A stretch of DNA of 64,000 nucleotides from Massilia rubra. GTDB taxonomy: Bacteria; Pseudomonadota; Gammaproteobacteria; Burkholderiales; Burkholderiaceae_D. The translations under genes and the position numbers were made by a program. Each line of letters opens with the position of its first letter. The first letter of the stretch is position 1. This document shows, piece by piece, positions 9,363 to 20,285 of the stretch. The notes beneath the pieces are model-generated. The model worked only from the letters and a program-made list of their open reading frames with translations. It had not been told where the DNA came from and ran no database searches. The stretch is taken from positions 124,001 through 188,000 of the forward strand of contig NZ_VUYU01000010.1 of NCBI RefSeq assembly GCF_011682065.1. Direction: 5' to 3'.

Positions 9363-10532
9363 ATGCTGCTCTGGCTCGCACAAATGTTCCAGGACGAACT
9401 CGGTCCTCTGCGAATCTTCAACTTCATCACCTTCCGCGCGGTGTTCGCCACCATCACGGCGGTGCTGATCGGCCTGGTCGCCGGTCCGGCTGTGATCCGC
9501 AAACTGACGTCGCTCAAAGTCGGCCAGGCAGTGCGCCCGGACGGTCCGCAGACGCACCTGAAAAAACACGGCACGCCAACCATGGGCGGTGTGCTGATCC
9601 TGATCGCCATCGGCGTCTCCACCCTGCTGTGGTGCGACCTGTCGAACCGCCTGGTGTGGCCGGTGCTGGTGGTGACCCTCGGTTTTGGCGCCATCGGCTG
9701 GGCCGACGACTACCGCAAGGTGGTCTACCAGGACCCGGAAGGCATGCGCTCGGGCGAAAAGTACTTCTGGATGTCGCTGATCGGCATCGCCGCCTCGCTG
9801 TACCTGGCGTTCTCGGTATCGGCGCCGACCCCCGGCAAAGTGTGGGACCTGTTCTACGCCTGGGTGCAGTCGGGCTTTTCGCTCGACCTGCCGCCCAAGG
9901 CCGACTTGATCGTGCCGTTCGTGAAAACCGTCAGCTATCCGCTCGGCGTGTGGGGCTTCATCGCGCTGACTTACTGCGTCATCGTCGGCACCAGCAACGC
10001 GGTCAACTTCACCGACGGCCTCGATGGCCTGGCGATCATGCCGACCGTGATGGTCGGCTCGGCCCTGGGCCTGTTCGCCTACCTGACCGGCAGCGCCACG
10101 TACTCCAAATACCTGTTCATCCCGCACATTCCCGGCGCGGGCGAACTGTTGATTTTTTGCGGCGCGATGGCCGGCGCGGGCCTGGCCTTCCTTTGGTATA
10201 ACGCGCATCCGGCCCAGATGTTCATGGGCGACGTCGGCGCGCTGGCGCTCGGCGGCGCGCTCGGCACCATTGCCGTCATCGTGCGCCAGGAAATCGTCCT
10301 GTTCATCATGGGCGGCGTGTTCGTGGCCGAAACGGTCTCGGTGATCATCCAGGTCAGCTGGTTCAAGTACACCAAGAAGCGTTACGGCACCGGGCGCCGC
10401 GTGTTCCTGATGGCGCCTTTGCACCATCACTTCGAACAAAAAGGCTGGAAAGAGACCCAGGTCGTCGTGCGTTTCTGGATCATCACGATGATGCTGGTGC
10501 TGGTCGGCCTGTCCACCCTGAAGCTGCGCTGA
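9363..10532 (+). CDS. mraY: Phospho-MurNAc-pentapeptide transferase MraY
   Basis: Integral membrane enzyme transferring phospho-MurNAc-pentapeptide to undecaprenyl phosphate to give lipid I; 389 residues with about ten hydrophobic segments. Family signatures are the [10 protein letters not shown] loop (about residues 65-74), DDYRKV (about 115-120), [10 protein letters not shown] (about 216-225) with its catalytic aspartate, and [11 protein letters not shown] (about 286-296), followed by the cytoplasmic APLHHHFE motif. The length suits betaproteobacterial MraY. murD starts one base before the stop codon ends. Confidence 0.97.
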   Translation: MLLWLAQMFQDELGPLRIFNFITFRAVFATITAVLIGLVAGPAVIRKLTSLKVGQAVRPDGPQTHLKKHGTPTMGGVLILIAIGVSTLLWCDLSNRLVWPVLVVTLGFGAIGWADDYRKVVYQDPEGMRSGEKYFWMSLIGIAASLYLAFSVSAPTPGKVWDLFYAWVQSGFSLDLPPKADLIVPFVKTVSYPLGVWGFIALTYCVIVGTSNAVNFTDGLDGLAIMPTVMVGSALGLFAYLTGSATYSKYLFIPHIPGAGELLIFCGAMAGAGLAFLWYNAHPAQMFMGDVGALALGGALGTIAVIVRQEIVLFIMGGVFVAETVSVIIQVSWFKYTKKRYGTGRRVFLMAPLHHHFEQKGWKETQVVVRFWIITMMLVLVGLSTLKLR

Positions 10533-12040
10533 TGAACCACCTCGAACTCTACGCCGGCAAACACGCCCTGGTCCTCGGACTGGGCGAGTCGGGTCTCGCC
10601 ATGGCGCAGTGGCTGGCGCGCTGCGGTGCGCGCGTGCGCGTGGCCGACACGCGCGAAGCGCCGCAACGCCTGCAAGCGCTCAACGACGCGGTTCCGGCGG
10701 CCGAATTCATCGGCGGGGAGCTGCTCGAAGCGCTGCTCGAGACGATCGACTTCGTGGCCGTCAGCCCGGGTCTCGCGCCCGAACGCGAACTGGCGGCCAT
10801 CGTGCCGGCGGCCGCCGCGCGCGCCATTCCGGTGTGGGGCGAGATCGAACTGTTCGCCCAGGCCCTGGCCGCGTTGAAAGACGAACGCGCGTATGCGCCG
10901 AAAGTCATCGCGATTACCGGCACCAACGGCAAGACCACCGTCACCAGCCTGACCGGTTTGCTGTGCCAGCGCGCCGGCCTGTCGACCCGCGTGGCCGGCA
11001 ATATCAGCCCGGCGGCGCTCGACGTGCTGCGCGAAGTGCTGGACCAGGACTGTCTGCCGCAAGCGTGGATTCTCGAGTTGTCGAGCTTCCAGCTGCATTC
11101 GACCTTCAGCCTGAATGCCGATGCGGCCACGGTGCTGAACCTCACCCAGGACCACCTCGACTGGCACGGCAACATGGACGCCTACGGCGTTGATAAGGCG
11201 CGCATCTTCGGCCCGTCGACGGTGCGCGTGCTCAATCGCGACGACCCGCTGGTCGCGCGCATGGGCGCACAAGGCAGCGTGGTGCGCACTTTCGGCACGG
11301 GCGAGCCGCAGGAAGCCGACAGCTTCGGCCTGCACAACGAACGCGGCGTGCTGTGGCTGACCGTGGCGGTGGCCGGCGAAGAGAGCGAGAAAAAGCGCAA
11401 GAAAAACGATCCGGTCGAAGTGGTGCCGTGCACGATCAGCCGCCTGATGCCGGCCGACGCCCTGCGCATCCGCGGCCTGCACAACGCCGCCAACGCGCTG
11501 GCCGCGCTGGCCCTGTGCCGCGCCATCGGCCTGCCGTTCGCGCCGCTGTTGCACGGCCTGCGCGACTACCAGGGCGAACCGCACCGGGTCGAACTGGTGG
11601 CCGCCATCGACGCCGTCGACTACTACGACGACAGCAAGGGCACCAACGTCGGCGCCACGGTGGCCGCCCTGACTGGTTTGGGCAAGGCCTTCGGCGGCGA
11701 AGCGCAAAAGATCGTGCTGATCGCGGGCGGCGACGGCAAGGGCCAGCAGTTCGAGCCGCTGGCCGAACCGTGCTCGCGCTACGTGCGCGTGGTGCTGCTG
11801 ATCGGGCGCGACGCGCCGCTGCTGCGCGCGGCCATCGAGCCGTCCGGCGTCGATGTGATCGACTGCGAAACCCTGCCGGAAGCGGTGCGGCGCGCGTCCG
11901 CACTGGCGCAGGCCGGCGATTGCGTGCTGCTCTCGCCGGCCTGCGCCAGCTTCGACATGTTCACCGGCTATGGCCACCGGGCCCAGGTGTTCGTCGACGC
12001 CGTGCGCGAACTGGCGCTCGATAAAGGACAGGATCTCTGA
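10532..12040 (+). CDS. murD: UDP-MurNAc-L-alanine--D-glutamate ligase MurD
   Basis: Adds D-glutamate to UDP-MurNAc-Ala; 502 residues, longer than the roughly 440 of enteric MurD. The N-terminal Rossmann-like domain has [14 protein letters not shown] (about 10-23). The ATP loop [10 protein letters not shown] is at about 130-139, with ELSSFQL near 182-188 and a C-terminal YDDSKGTN motif near 366-373. The extra length includes a charged insert ([13 protein letters not shown], about 285-297) in the central domain. A Lys/Glu-rich insert here looks lineage-specific rather than damaging. It overlaps mraY and ftsW by one base. Confidence 0.95.
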   Translation: MNHLELYAGKHALVLGLGESGLAMAQWLARCGARVRVADTREAPQRLQALNDAVPAAEFIGGELLEALLETIDFVAVSPGLAPERELAAIVPAAAARAIPVWGEIELFAQALAALKDERAYAPKVIAITGTNGKTTVTSLTGLLCQRAGLSTRVAGNISPAALDVLREVLDQDCLPQAWILELSSFQLHSTFSLNADAATVLNLTQDHLDWHGNMDAYGVDKARIFGPSTVRVLNRDDPLVARMGAQGSVVRTFGTGEPQEADSFGLHNERGVLWLTVAVAGEESEKKRKKNDPVEVVPCTISRLMPADALRIRGLHNAANALAALALCRAIGLPFAPLLHGLRDYQGEPHRVELVAAIDAVDYYDDSKGTNVGATVAALTGLGKAFGGEAQKIVLIAGGDGKGQQFEPLAEPCSRYVRVVLLIGRDAPLLRAAIEPSGVDVIDCETLPEAVRRASALAQAGDCVLLSPACASFDMFTGYGHRAQVFVDAVRELALDKGQDL

Positions 12041-13251
12041 TGGCCTTCCAGTTTCCATTCAAATTCGCCGGCCCGGCTTCGGACGCATTGTCCGGGGACC
12101 GCACACGCCCGTCGAAAATGATGGAATACGACCAGTTGCTGGTCTGGGTCACCGTGCTGCTGATGCTGTTCGGGATGGTGATGGTGTACTCGGCGTCGAT
12201 CGCGTTGCCCGATTCGCCCAAGTACGCCAACTACAAAACCACGTATTTCCTGCAGCGCCAGGCGATCTTCATCATGGTTTCGATGCTGGCCGGCTTCTTT
12301 GTGTTCCGCATTCCGGTCACGGTCTGGCAGCGCTACGCATCGACCTTGTTCGTCGGCAGCCTGGCGCTGCTGGCATTGGTGCTGGTGCCGCACGTGGGCT
12401 TTTCGGTCAACGGCGCGCAGCGCTGGCTGGACCTCAAATTCTTCAAGCTGCAGCCGTCCGAAGTGATGAAAATCGCGGCCGTGCTGTACGCCGCCGACTA
12501 CACGGTGCGCAAGCAGGAATACATGCACAAGCTGACCAAGGGCTTCCTGCCGATGGCCGGTGCGATCGGCCTGGTCGGCCTGCTGCTGCTGCTCGAACCC
12601 GATCTGGGCGCGTTCGGCGTGATCGTCTGCATCGCCATGGGCATCTTGTTCCTGGGCGGGATCAACGCGGTCTGGTTCGGCGGCATCGGCGCGCTGCTGG
12701 TGACCATTTTCGGCGCCATCATCTTCTTTTCGCCGTTCCGGCGCGCGCGCATGTTCGCTTACCTGAACCCCTGGGAAGAGGGCAATTCGCTCGACAAGGC
12801 CTATCAGCTGACCCATTCGCTGATCGCCTTCGGGCGCGGCGAATGGTTCGGCGTGGGCCTGGGCGCCAGCGTCGAAAAACTGCACTACCTGCCCGAAGCG
12901 CACACCGACTTCCTGATGGCGGTCATCGGCGAAGAACTGGGCCTGGCCGGCGTGGTGGTCGTCATCGCCATGTTCTACTGGCTGGTCAAGCGCGCCTTCG
13001 ATATCGGGCGCCAGGCCATCGCCATCGACCAGACCTTCGCCGGCCTTGCGGCCAAGGGCATCGGCATCTGGATCGGCGTGCAGACCTTTATCAACATGGG
13101 TGTGAACCTGGGCCTGCTGCCGACCAAGGGACTGACCCTGCCGCTGATGAGTTACGGCGGCTCGGGCGTATTGATCAACTGTGTGGGATTGGCGATTTTG
13201 CTGCGTATCGATTATGAGAACCGTGTGTTGATGAGGGGTGGACGGCCATGA
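12040..13251 (+). CDS. ftsW: Septal peptidoglycan polymerase FtsW
   Basis: SEDS-family glycosyltransferase that polymerises lipid II at the septum with FtsI; 403 residues, about ten transmembrane segments after a cytoplasmic lead of about 35. SEDS signatures include NGAQRWLDL (about 125-133), [12 protein letters not shown] (about 183-194), and the C-terminal [15 protein letters not shown] stretch (about 363-377). It sits between murD (one-base overlap) and murG (4-base overlap), as usual in dcw clusters. Confidence 0.97.
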   Translation: MAFQFPFKFAGPASDALSGDRTRPSKMMEYDQLLVWVTVLLMLFGMVMVYSASIALPDSPKYANYKTTYFLQRQAIFIMVSMLAGFFVFRIPVTVWQRYASTLFVGSLALLALVLVPHVGFSVNGAQRWLDLKFFKLQPSEVMKIAAVLYAADYTVRKQEYMHKLTKGFLPMAGAIGLVGLLLLLEPDLGAFGVIVCIAMGILFLGGINAVWFGGIGALLVTIFGAIIFFSPFRRARMFAYLNPWEEGNSLDKAYQLTHSLIAFGRGEWFGVGLGASVEKLHYLPEAHTDFLMAVIGEELGLAGVVVVIAMFYWLVKRAFDIGRQAIAIDQTFAGLAAKGIGIWIGVQTFINMGVNLGLLPTKGLTLPLMSYGGSGVLINCVGLAILLRIDYENRVLMRGGRP

Positions 13252-14333
13252 AGCGTTTGATGATCATGGCGGCCGGCACCGGTGGGCATATCTTCCCGGG
13301 GATCGCGATCGCGCAGACCATGCGCCAGCGCGGCTGGGAGGTGAGCTGGCTGGGAACCTCGCACGGCATGGAGCAGGAGCTCGTGCCCAAAAACGGCATC
13401 GCCATCGACAGCATCGATTTTTCGGGCATGCGCGGCAAGGGGCTGAAACACAGCGTGACCGGGGCCTTCAAGATGGCCGCCAGTTTCGTGGCCTGCCGCC
13501 GCTTCATCAGGCAGCGCAAGCCGGACGTGGTGCTCGGCATGGGCGGCTACGTGTGCGTCCCCGGCGGCATGATGGCGCGCGCCGCCGGCGTGCCGCTGGC
13601 GCTGGTCAATGCCGACGCCGCGCTGCTGTTGTCGAACAAGACGCTCGCGCCCCTGGCGAAAAAAGTGATGTTCGGCTTTCCCGCCGATTTCGGCAGCGCC
13701 GCCGCCAAGGCCATCGTCACCGGCAACCCGGTGCGCAAGGAAATCCTGGCCATGACGGCGCCGCTGCAGCGCTTCGACGGCCGCAGCGGGCCTTTGCGCG
13801 TGCTGGTCGTCGGCGGCAGCCTGGGAGCGAAGGTATTGAACGACAGCGTGCCGGCCGCACTGGCGCTGCTGCCGGAAGGCCAGCGTCCGCACGTGACGCA
13901 CCAGTCGGGCAAGAAGAATATCGATGCGCTGCGCGAGGCCTATGCCAAAGCCGGCGTGACGGCCGACGTGGTCGACTTCATCGACGACATGGCCGGCGCC
14001 TATGCCGCGGCCGACGTGGTGATCTGCCGCGCCGGCGCGATCACGGTGTCGGAACTGACGGCGGCGGGCGTGGCCAGCGTGCTGGTGCCGTTCGTGGCCA
14101 GCACCACCAGCCACCAGCGCGACAACGCGCAGTGGATGGACAAGCAAAAGGCGGCAATTCATTTGCCGCAAACAGAATTGAGCGCGCAGCGCGTGGTGCA
14201 GCTGCTGCAAGGGCTGGACCGCGAGACCTGCCGCGCCATGGCGGTCGCCGCACTGGCGGTCGGCAAGCGCAACGCCAATGAAGCAATCGCGGACGTACTC
14301 GAACAACTGGCAGGAACAGCAAACAGAACATGA
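13248..14333 (+). CDS. murG: Lipid II synthase MurG (GlcNAc transferase)
   Basis: Peripheral membrane GT28 glycosyltransferase adding GlcNAc to lipid I; 361 residues. The N-terminal glycine-rich loop [15 protein letters not shown] (about 7-21) and [11 protein letters not shown] (about 97-107) form the acceptor site. The C-terminal donor site includes [13 protein letters not shown] (about 187-199) and [10 protein letters not shown] (about 261-270). It starts 4 bases before the end of ftsW and overlaps murC by 4 bases. Confidence 0.97.
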   Translation: MKRLMIMAAGTGGHIFPGIAIAQTMRQRGWEVSWLGTSHGMEQELVPKNGIAIDSIDFSGMRGKGLKHSVTGAFKMAASFVACRRFIRQRKPDVVLGMGGYVCVPGGMMARAAGVPLALVNADAALLLSNKTLAPLAKKVMFGFPADFGSAAAKAIVTGNPVRKEILAMTAPLQRFDGRSGPLRVLVVGGSLGAKVLNDSVPAALALLPEGQRPHVTHQSGKKNIDALREAYAKAGVTADVVDFIDDMAGAYAAADVVICRAGAITVSELTAAGVASVLVPFVASTTSHQRDNAQWMDKQKAAIHLPQTELSAQRVVQLLQGLDRETCRAMAVAALAVGKRNANEAIADVLEQLAGTANRT

Positions 14334-15721
14334 AACATAAAATCAAGAACATTCACTTCGTCGGCATCGGCGGCAGCGGCATGAGCGGCATCGCAGAAGT
14401 GCTGCTCAATCTCGGCTACAGCGTCTCCGGTTCGGACCTGGGCACCAACGTGGCCAGCCAGCGTTTGGCCAGCCTGGGCGCGCAGGTGATGCTCGGCCAC
14501 GCGGCCGATAATATCCTCGGCGCCGACGTGGTCGTGACCTCGACCGCCGTCAAGGACGACAATCCGGAGGTGGTGGCGGCGCGCGCAGCGCAGATTCCCA
14601 TTGTGCCGCGCGCGATTATGCTCGGTGAATTGATGCGCTTAAAGCGCGGCATCGCCATTGCCGGCACCCACGGCAAGACCACCACCACCAGCCTGGTAGC
14701 CTCCGTATTGGCCCAGGGCGGGCTCGATCCGACCTTTGTGATCGGTGGCCGCTTGAACAGCGCCGGCGCCAACGCCAAGCTGGGCACCGGCGAATACATC
14801 GTGGCCGAAGCCGACGAATCGGACGCCTCGTTCCTGAACCTGACGCCGATGATCGAAGTGATCACCAACATCGACGCCGATCACATGGAAACCTACGAGC
14901 ACGATTTCGAAAAGCTCAAGCAGGCCTTCGTGCACTTCACCCACCGCCTGCCGTTCTACGGGCGCGTGATGCTGTGCATCGACGACCAGCACGTGCGCGA
15001 CATCATCCCGTTCGTGACCAAGCCGATTACTACCTATGGCTTTTCCGAAGCGGCCCAGGTGCGCGCCATCAATGCCAGCGCCATCGGCCTGCAGATGCAT
15101 TTCACGGTGGTCCAGGAAGGCTATCCGGATACACAGTTCATCCTCAACCAGCCCGGCATGCATAATGTGCAGAATGCCTGTTCGGCCATTGCCATCGCGC
15201 GCGAAATCGGTATCGACGACAGCGCGACCCAGCAGGGCCTGGCCGAGTTCCACGGCGTGGGCCGGCGCTTCACGCGTTACGGCGACATTGCCATTCCGGG
15301 CGGCGGCAGCTTTGCGCTGGTGGACGACTTCGGCCACCACCCGGTCGAGACGGAAGTGACCCTGGCGGCGGCGCGCGGGGCATACCCGGGCCGGCGCCTG
15401 GTGCTGGCCTTCCAGCCGCACCGCTATTCGCGCACGCGCGACCTGTTCGAAGATTTTGTGAAGGTGCTGGCCACGCCCGACGTGCTGCTGCTGTCCGAAG
15501 TCTACGCCGCCGGCGAGGCGCATGTGGTGGCCGCCGACGGCCGCGCGCTGGCGCACGCGCTGCGCGTGGGCGGGAAAATCGAGCCGATTTTTGTCGAGGC
15601 GATTGCCGACATGCCGGCTGCAATCATGAATGTGGTGCGCGACGGTGACGTTGTGATTACCATGGGCGCCGGCTCGATCAGCGGCATTCCGAATAAACTG
15701 GTTAATCCTGTGGAGGCTTGA
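14330..15721 (+). CDS. murC: UDP-N-acetylmuramate--L-alanine ligase MurC
   Basis: First Mur ligase of the stem-peptide pathway, adding L-alanine to UDP-MurNAc; 463 residues. The N-terminus carries [17 protein letters not shown] (about 9-25), the ATP loop is [13 protein letters not shown] (about 111-123), and the C-terminal domain has DDFGHHPVE (about 334-342) and FQPHRYSRT (about 362-370), all MurC hallmarks. It overlaps murG by 4 bases. ddl follows almost directly. Confidence 0.97.
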   Translation: MKHKIKNIHFVGIGGSGMSGIAEVLLNLGYSVSGSDLGTNVASQRLASLGAQVMLGHAADNILGADVVVTSTAVKDDNPEVVAARAAQIPIVPRAIMLGELMRLKRGIAIAGTHGKTTTTSLVASVLAQGGLDPTFVIGGRLNSAGANAKLGTGEYIVAEADESDASFLNLTPMIEVITNIDADHMETYEHDFEKLKQAFVHFTHRLPFYGRVMLCIDDQHVRDIIPFVTKPITTYGFSEAAQVRAINASAIGLQMHFTVVQEGYPDTQFILNQPGMHNVQNACSAIAIAREIGIDDSATQQGLAEFHGVGRRFTRYGDIAIPGGGSFALVDDFGHHPVETEVTLAAARGAYPGRRLVLAFQPHRYSRTRDLFEDFVKVLATPDVLLLSEVYAAGEAHVVAADGRALAHALRVGGKIEPIFVEAIADMPAAIMNVVRDGDVVITMGAGSISGIPNKLVNPVEA

Positions 15722-15723
15722 GC

Positions 15724-16692
15724 ATGAGTGGTTTTAATTCCGGCGACGCCGCCGCACTGGGCAAGGTCGGCGTGCTGTTCGGCGGCCGTTCGGCCGAACG
15801 CGATGTGTCGATCATGTCGGGCAAGGGCGTGCACGCGGCGCTGCAAAGCAAGGGCATCGACGCCCATTTGTTCGACACCGGCGAGCGTAGCATCGCCGAC
15901 CTTGCGGCCGAAGAATTCGACCGCGTGTTCATCGCGCTGCACGGCCGCTTCGGCGAAGACGGCAGCCTGCAGGGCGCGCTCGAGCAGCTCGGTATTCCGT
16001 ACACCGGCAGCGGCGTGATGGCGTGCGCGATCGGCATGGACAAGATATACACCAAGATGATCTGGCTGATGCGCGGCCTGCCGACGCCGCGCTACGCGTC
16101 GCTCGACGCCAGCACCGACCTGGCGCAGGTGGTGGCCCAGCTTGGCCTGCCGCTGATCGTCAAGCCGCCGCACGAAGGTTCGAGCATGGGCATCACCAAG
16201 GTGCGCGCCGAGGGCGACCTGAAGGCGGCCTACGAGGTGGCGGCCGGTTTCGACGAGGTGGTGCTGGCCGAGGAATTCGTCACCGGGCGCGAGCTGACGG
16301 TGGCGGTGCTCGGTCGCGGCGCGCATGCGCGCGCGCTGCCGATCGTCGAAATCGTGGCGCCGGACGGTAATTACGATTACCAGAACAAGTACTTCACCGA
16401 CGATACCAAGTATTTTTGCCCGGCCGTGCTGGACGAAGCGACCAGCGCGGAAGTGTCGCGACTGGCGGTGGAAGCCTACCGCGCCATCGATTGCGAAGGC
16501 TGGGGCAGGGTCGATGTGCTGCTGCGCGCCAGCGACAACAAGCCGTTCCTGATCGAGGTCAATACCTCGCCGGGCATGACCAGTCACTCGCTGGTGCCGA
16601 TGGCGGCGCGCGCGCTGGGCATCAGCTATGAAGACCTGTGTGTCGAGATTGTTCGTTCGGCACGCTTGAAAATGGCCCAGGGCCAGGGTTAA
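15724..16692 (+). CDS. ddlB: D-alanine--D-alanine ligase
   Basis: ATP-grasp enzyme making D-Ala-D-Ala for MurF; 322 residues from ATG 15724. A TTG at 15718 in the same frame is possible, but GTGGAGG at 15710-15716 is spaced correctly for the ATG. Motifs are GKVGVLFGGRSAERDVSIMS near the N-terminus (binds the first D-Ala), ALHGRFGEDG (about 75-84), PLIVKPPHEGSSMG (about 143-156) and FLIEVNTSPGMTSHS (about 276-290). It lies between murC and ftsQ. Confidence 0.95.
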   Translation: MSGFNSGDAAALGKVGVLFGGRSAERDVSIMSGKGVHAALQSKGIDAHLFDTGERSIADLAAEEFDRVFIALHGRFGEDGSLQGALEQLGIPYTGSGVMACAIGMDKIYTKMIWLMRGLPTPRYASLDASTDLAQVVAQLGLPLIVKPPHEGSSMGITKVRAEGDLKAAYEVAAGFDEVVLAEEFVTGRELTVAVLGRGAHARALPIVEIVAPDGNYDYQNKYFTDDTKYFCPAVLDEATSAEVSRLAVEAYRAIDCEGWGRVDVLLRASDNKPFLIEVNTSPGMTSHSLVPMAARALGISYEDLCVEIVRSARLKMAQGQG

Positions 16693-16699
16693 TACAGTA

Positions 16700-17539
16700 A
16701 TGTGGCATGACGTACGCTCTTTGAACGCAACCGCGAGCGGCTTGATGGCCGCCGTGGTGATCGCTTGCCTGGCGTCGGGTGTGTGGTGGCTGTCGCAGCT
16801 GCCCATGTTCACCCTGCGCACGGTGCGGGTCGACAGCGTGCACGCGACCGGGCTGCAGCACGTGAACAAGCTTACTTTGCGCGCCGGCGTGGTGGGCCGC
16901 ATCAAGGGGAATTTTTTCACGACCAACCTGGAACAGGTACGCACCGCCTTCGAAGCGGTGCCCTGGGTCAGGCGGGCCACGGTGCGGCGCGAGTGGCCGG
17001 ACCAGCTGATCGTGGAAGTCGAGGAGCACGAAGCGCTCGGCACCTGGGGCGAGGATGGGCGCCTGTTATCGGTCAAGGGCGATGTATTTACCGCCAACCT
17101 GGCCGAGGCGGACGAGGACCATCCGCTGCCGGCTCTGGACGGGCCGGAAGGCAGCGAGAAGGAAGTGCTGGCGCGGTTCATCGAATTACGCGCGATGTTT
17201 GCGCCGATCGCGCTGGTGCCGGAAAAGCTGGACCTGTCGAACCGTTACGCATGGACCGTGAAACTCGATAACGGCATGAGCGTGGCGCTGGGACGGGAGC
17301 AGGACAAGACGACATTCAAGCAGCGGGTGCAACGGCTGGTGGGGATTTATCCGCAACTGGCCAACCGCCTGCAGGATGGCATCGATACGATCGACATGCG
17401 CTATCAGAACGGCCTGGCGCTATCCGCCGCCGCCCTGGTACTGCCCGACGATCCGCACAAGCCTGTGAAGGCGGTGGCAAAAAAAGCAGTAAAACCGAAC
17501 AGCAGATCAACCAGCAGCAAAATCAAGCAAAGACAGTAG
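16700..17539 (+). CDS. ftsQ: Cell division protein FtsQ
   Basis: Bitopic divisome protein linking early and late division proteins; 279 residues. A short cytoplasmic part is followed by a membrane segment at about residues 14-33, a POTRA domain with the conserved motif LRTVRVDSVHATGLQHV (about 37-53), and an FtsQ domain (AFEAVPWVRRATVRREWPDQ, about 83-102). The C-terminus is a basic, low-complexity tail after the beta domain. It starts 7 bases after ddl and ends 10 bases before ftsA. Confidence 0.95.
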   Translation: MWHDVRSLNATASGLMAAVVIACLASGVWWLSQLPMFTLRTVRVDSVHATGLQHVNKLTLRAGVVGRIKGNFFTTNLEQVRTAFEAVPWVRRATVRREWPDQLIVEVEEHEALGTWGEDGRLLSVKGDVFTANLAEADEDHPLPALDGPEGSEKEVLARFIELRAMFAPIALVPEKLDLSNRYAWTVKLDNGMSVALGREQDKTTFKQRVQRLVGIYPQLANRLQDGIDTIDMRYQNGLALSAAALVLPDDPHKPVKAVAKKAVKPNSRSTSSKIKQRQ

Positions 17540-17549
17540 GCGACAGCAC

Positions 17550-18782
17550 ATGACAAAAGACGCGAAAAACCTGATCGTCGGCCTCGATATCGGTACCTCG
17601 AAAGTGGTGGCCGTGGTGGCCGAGGTGATGTCCGACGGGCGCCACGAGGTGATCGGACTGGGTCAGCACGAGTCGCGCGGACTGAAAAAAGGGGTGGTCG
17701 TCAATATCGAGGCGACCGTCGAATCGATCCAGCGCGCGCTCGAAGAAGCCGAGCTGATGGCCGACTGCAAGATCCGCAATGTCTACGCGGGCATCGCCGG
17801 CAGCCATATCCGCTCGTTCAATTCGAGCGGCATGGTCGCGATCAAGGACAAGGAAGTGACCGCCACCGACGTGGCGCGCGTGATCGAAACGGCCAAGGCG
17901 GTCAACATCCCGACCGACCAGCAGTTGCTGCACACGGTGCCGCAGGAATTCATCGTCGACAGCCAGGAAGACGTGCGCGAACCGATCGGCATGAGCGGCA
18001 TTCGCCTGGAAGTGCGGGTGCATATTGTCACCGGTGCGGTGTCGGCGGTACAAAACATTGTAAAGTGCGTTCGCCGCTGCGGCCTTGAAGTATCGGACCT
18101 GATCTTGCAGCCGATGGCCTCGGCCGATGCGGTGCTCACGCTCGACGAAAAGGAACTGGGCGTGGTGCTGATCGACATTGGCGGCGGCACCACCGACATT
18201 GCGGTGTTTTCCGACGGCGCGATCCGGCATACGGCGGTCATTCCGATCGCCGGCGACCAGATCACCAACGACATCGCGATGGCGCTGCGCACGCCCACTT
18301 CCGAAGCTGAAGAGATCAAGATCCGCTACGGCGTGGCCAAGCAGGTGCTGGCCGATCCGCACGAATCGCTCGAAGTGCCGGGGCTGGGCGACCGTGGTCC
18401 GCGCAACCTGTCGCGCCAGGCGCTGGCGGCGGTGATCGAGCCGAGGGTCGAAGAATTGTTCGCGATGGTGCACCAGGTGGTGCGCGAGTCGGGTTACGAA
18501 GGAGTTCTGTCGTCGGGCATCGTGCTCACCGGCGGCACCGCGATCATGCCCGGCATGGTGGAGATGGCGGAAGATATTTTCCTCAAGCCGGCGCGCCTTG
18601 GCACGCCGGATTATCGCGGCCAGCTGGCCGACGTGGTGCGCAGCCCGCGCTATGCGACCGTGCTCGGGCTGCTGCTCGAAGCGAAGAAGCAGTATCTGCG
18701 CGGGCATATCGTGACGCGCCAGGATGGCTCCGTCAAAGCGGTCTGGCAGCGCATGAAGGAATGGTTTTTAGGGAATTTTTAG
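17550..18782 (+). CDS. ftsA: Cell division protein FtsA
   Basis: Actin-like ATPase that tethers FtsZ to the membrane; 410 residues, normal length. Nucleotide-binding signatures are LIVGLDIGTSKVVAVV (about 7-22), VLIDIGGGTTDIAVF (about 206-220) and SGIVLTGGTAIMPGM (about 325-339). The C-terminus VWQRMKEWFLGNF is the amphipathic membrane-targeting helix. It follows ftsQ by 10 bases and precedes ftsZ by 130 bases. Confidence 0.97.
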   Translation: MTKDAKNLIVGLDIGTSKVVAVVAEVMSDGRHEVIGLGQHESRGLKKGVVVNIEATVESIQRALEEAELMADCKIRNVYAGIAGSHIRSFNSSGMVAIKDKEVTATDVARVIETAKAVNIPTDQQLLHTVPQEFIVDSQEDVREPIGMSGIRLEVRVHIVTGAVSAVQNIVKCVRRCGLEVSDLILQPMASADAVLTLDEKELGVVLIDIGGGTTDIAVFSDGAIRHTAVIPIAGDQITNDIAMALRTPTSEAEEIKIRYGVAKQVLADPHESLEVPGLGDRGPRNLSRQALAAVIEPRVEELFAMVHQVVRESGYEGVLSSGIVLTGGTAIMPGMVEMAEDIFLKPARLGTPDYRGQLADVVRSPRYATVLGLLLEAKKQYLRGHIVTRQDGSVKAVWQRMKEWFLGNF

Positions 18783-18850
18783 GTCGGCACGAATTGAAAT
18801 ACAACGTACACGGGTTCTTGTTATTTAACGGTTAACGCAGTTTTCAATCT

Positions 18851-18878
18851 CCAGGTTTCATACCACTATGAGTCCTGG
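18851..18878 (+). promoter_or_regulatory. Hairpin in the ftsZ leader
   Basis: CCAGG, TT, TCATA, CCAC, TATGA, GT, CCTGG forms a symmetric 28-base stem-loop with a 2x2 internal loop, ending 34 bases before the ftsZ start. It lies in the only sizeable gap of the dcw cluster (18783-18912). There is no T-tract, so it is not a terminator. It could be an RNA stability or translation element, or an operator. Confidence 0.45.
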
Positions 18879-18912
18879 CGCTTGGAAACCGCACTTTGAT
18901 TAGGAGTTCATC

Positions 18913-20118
18913 ATGGAGTTTGATATGGTCGATAACGCAGCACTAGGAACCGTCATCAAGGTCGTCGGCGTCGGCGGAGCAGGTGGCAATGCGGTTCAGC
19001 ACATGATCAACAAGGGCGTGTCTGGCGTTGAGTTCATCGCGGCCAATACCGATTCGCAGGCGCTGGCCAAGTCCAGCGCGCACAACATCATCCAGATCGG
19101 CGAGTCGGGCCTGGGCGCCGGCATGAAGCCGACCGTCGGCCGCCAGCTGGCCGAAGAATCGCGCGCGCGCATCGAAGACGCGCTGCGCGGCGCGCACATG
19201 GTTTTCATCGCGGCCGGCATGGGCGGCGGCACCGGTACCGGCGCGGCGCCAATCGTGGCCGAAATCGCCAAGTCGCTCGGCGCGCTGACGGTGGCCGTGG
19301 TCTCCAAGCCGTTTTCGTACGAAGGCCAGAAGTGCATGGACGTGGCCGAGAGCGGGCTGGAAGAGCTGTCGCTGCACGTCGACTCCCTGATCATCATCCT
19401 CAATGAAAAACTGGAAGAGATCTACGAAGACGAATCGATGATCGAGTGGATGCGCCACGCCGACGATGTGCTCAACAACGCGGTAGCCGGTATCGCCGAG
19501 ATCATCAACGTGCCGGGTCACATCAACGTCGACTTCAACGACGTCAAGACCATCATGGGCGAGCAGGGCAAGGCCATGATGGGCACCGCCACCGCCAGCG
19601 GCGTCGATCGCGCCCGCATCGCGGCCGAGCAGGCAGTCGCTTCGCCGCTGCTCGACGGGATCGACCTGTCGGGTGCGCGCGGGGTGCTGGTCAACGTCAC
19701 CGCCAGCCGTGGCCTCAAGGGTAAAGAGATCAAGGAAGTCATGGCGGCCGTGCGCGCGTTTGCAGCGCCCGATGCGTCGATTGCGCAAGGTATCGCGTAC
19801 GACGACGAAATGGGCGACGACATCCGCGTGACCGTGGTGGCGACGGGCCTGGGCAAGGCCAAGAAGGCCATGCAGCTGGTGCAGCAACCGATGCTGCGCA
19901 CCGGTACCCACAACGGCCCGGCCATGTCGGCCGGCGGCGTGGGCGCGACCGTGGGCGTGTCGATGGGTTCCGGCTCGGCCAGCGGCCACGCCATGGAAGG
20001 CATGAAGCAGCCCGCCGTGTGGCGCCGCGAGCAGGCCTCCGAGCAGGTCCAGGCGATGCAGCGCAATGGCGTGGAAACCTACGACATTCCGGCCTTCCTG
20101 CGCAAGCAAGCCGACTAA
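18913..20118 (+). CDS. ftsZ: Cell division GTPase FtsZ
   Basis: Tubulin-like GTPase that forms the Z ring; 401 residues. The GTP-binding signature GGGTGTG is at residues 104-110. The T7 loop region NVDFNDVKTIM (about 204-214) carries the catalytic aspartates, and the extreme C-terminus DIPAFLRKQAD is the conserved peptide binding FtsA, ZipA and ZapD-type partners. The linker is Gly/Met/Ser-rich (about 335-375). A strong AGGAG lies 10 bases upstream of the ATG. Last gene of the dcw cluster, followed by a terminator. zapD, encoding another FtsZ partner, is also in this window. Confidence 0.98.
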   Translation: MEFDMVDNAALGTVIKVVGVGGAGGNAVQHMINKGVSGVEFIAANTDSQALAKSSAHNIIQIGESGLGAGMKPTVGRQLAEESRARIEDALRGAHMVFIAAGMGGGTGTGAAPIVAEIAKSLGALTVAVVSKPFSYEGQKCMDVAESGLEELSLHVDSLIIILNEKLEEIYEDESMIEWMRHADDVLNNAVAGIAEIINVPGHINVDFNDVKTIMGEQGKAMMGTATASGVDRARIAAEQAVASPLLDGIDLSGARGVLVNVTASRGLKGKEIKEVMAAVRAFAAPDASIAQGIAYDDEMGDDIRVTVVATGLGKAKKAMQLVQQPMLRTGTHNGPAMSAGGVGATVGVSMGSGSASGHAMEGMKQPAVWRREQASEQVQAMQRNGVETYDIPAFLRKQAD

Positions 20119-20142
20119 GCCGGCCGCAGTGCTGGGTTGAAG

Positions 20143-20169
20143 AAGCCGGGAACTTTCCCGGCTTTTTTT
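20143..20169 (+). terminator. Rho-independent terminator after ftsZ
   Basis: AAGCCGGGA (20143-20151), loop ACTT, TCCCGGCTT (20156-20164), then a T run. It ends the dcw transcription unit 25 bases after the ftsZ stop. Confidence 0.93.
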
Positions 20170-20285
20170 ATCGGTACGACGCCGCGCACGGGGAACTGTG
20201 CCTGATCGCAGCGCCCGCTGCCTGCAAGATCGGGCAGGATCAGGCATACTAGTCGTCTTATCAACCCTACATTATGGAGCCTCGA

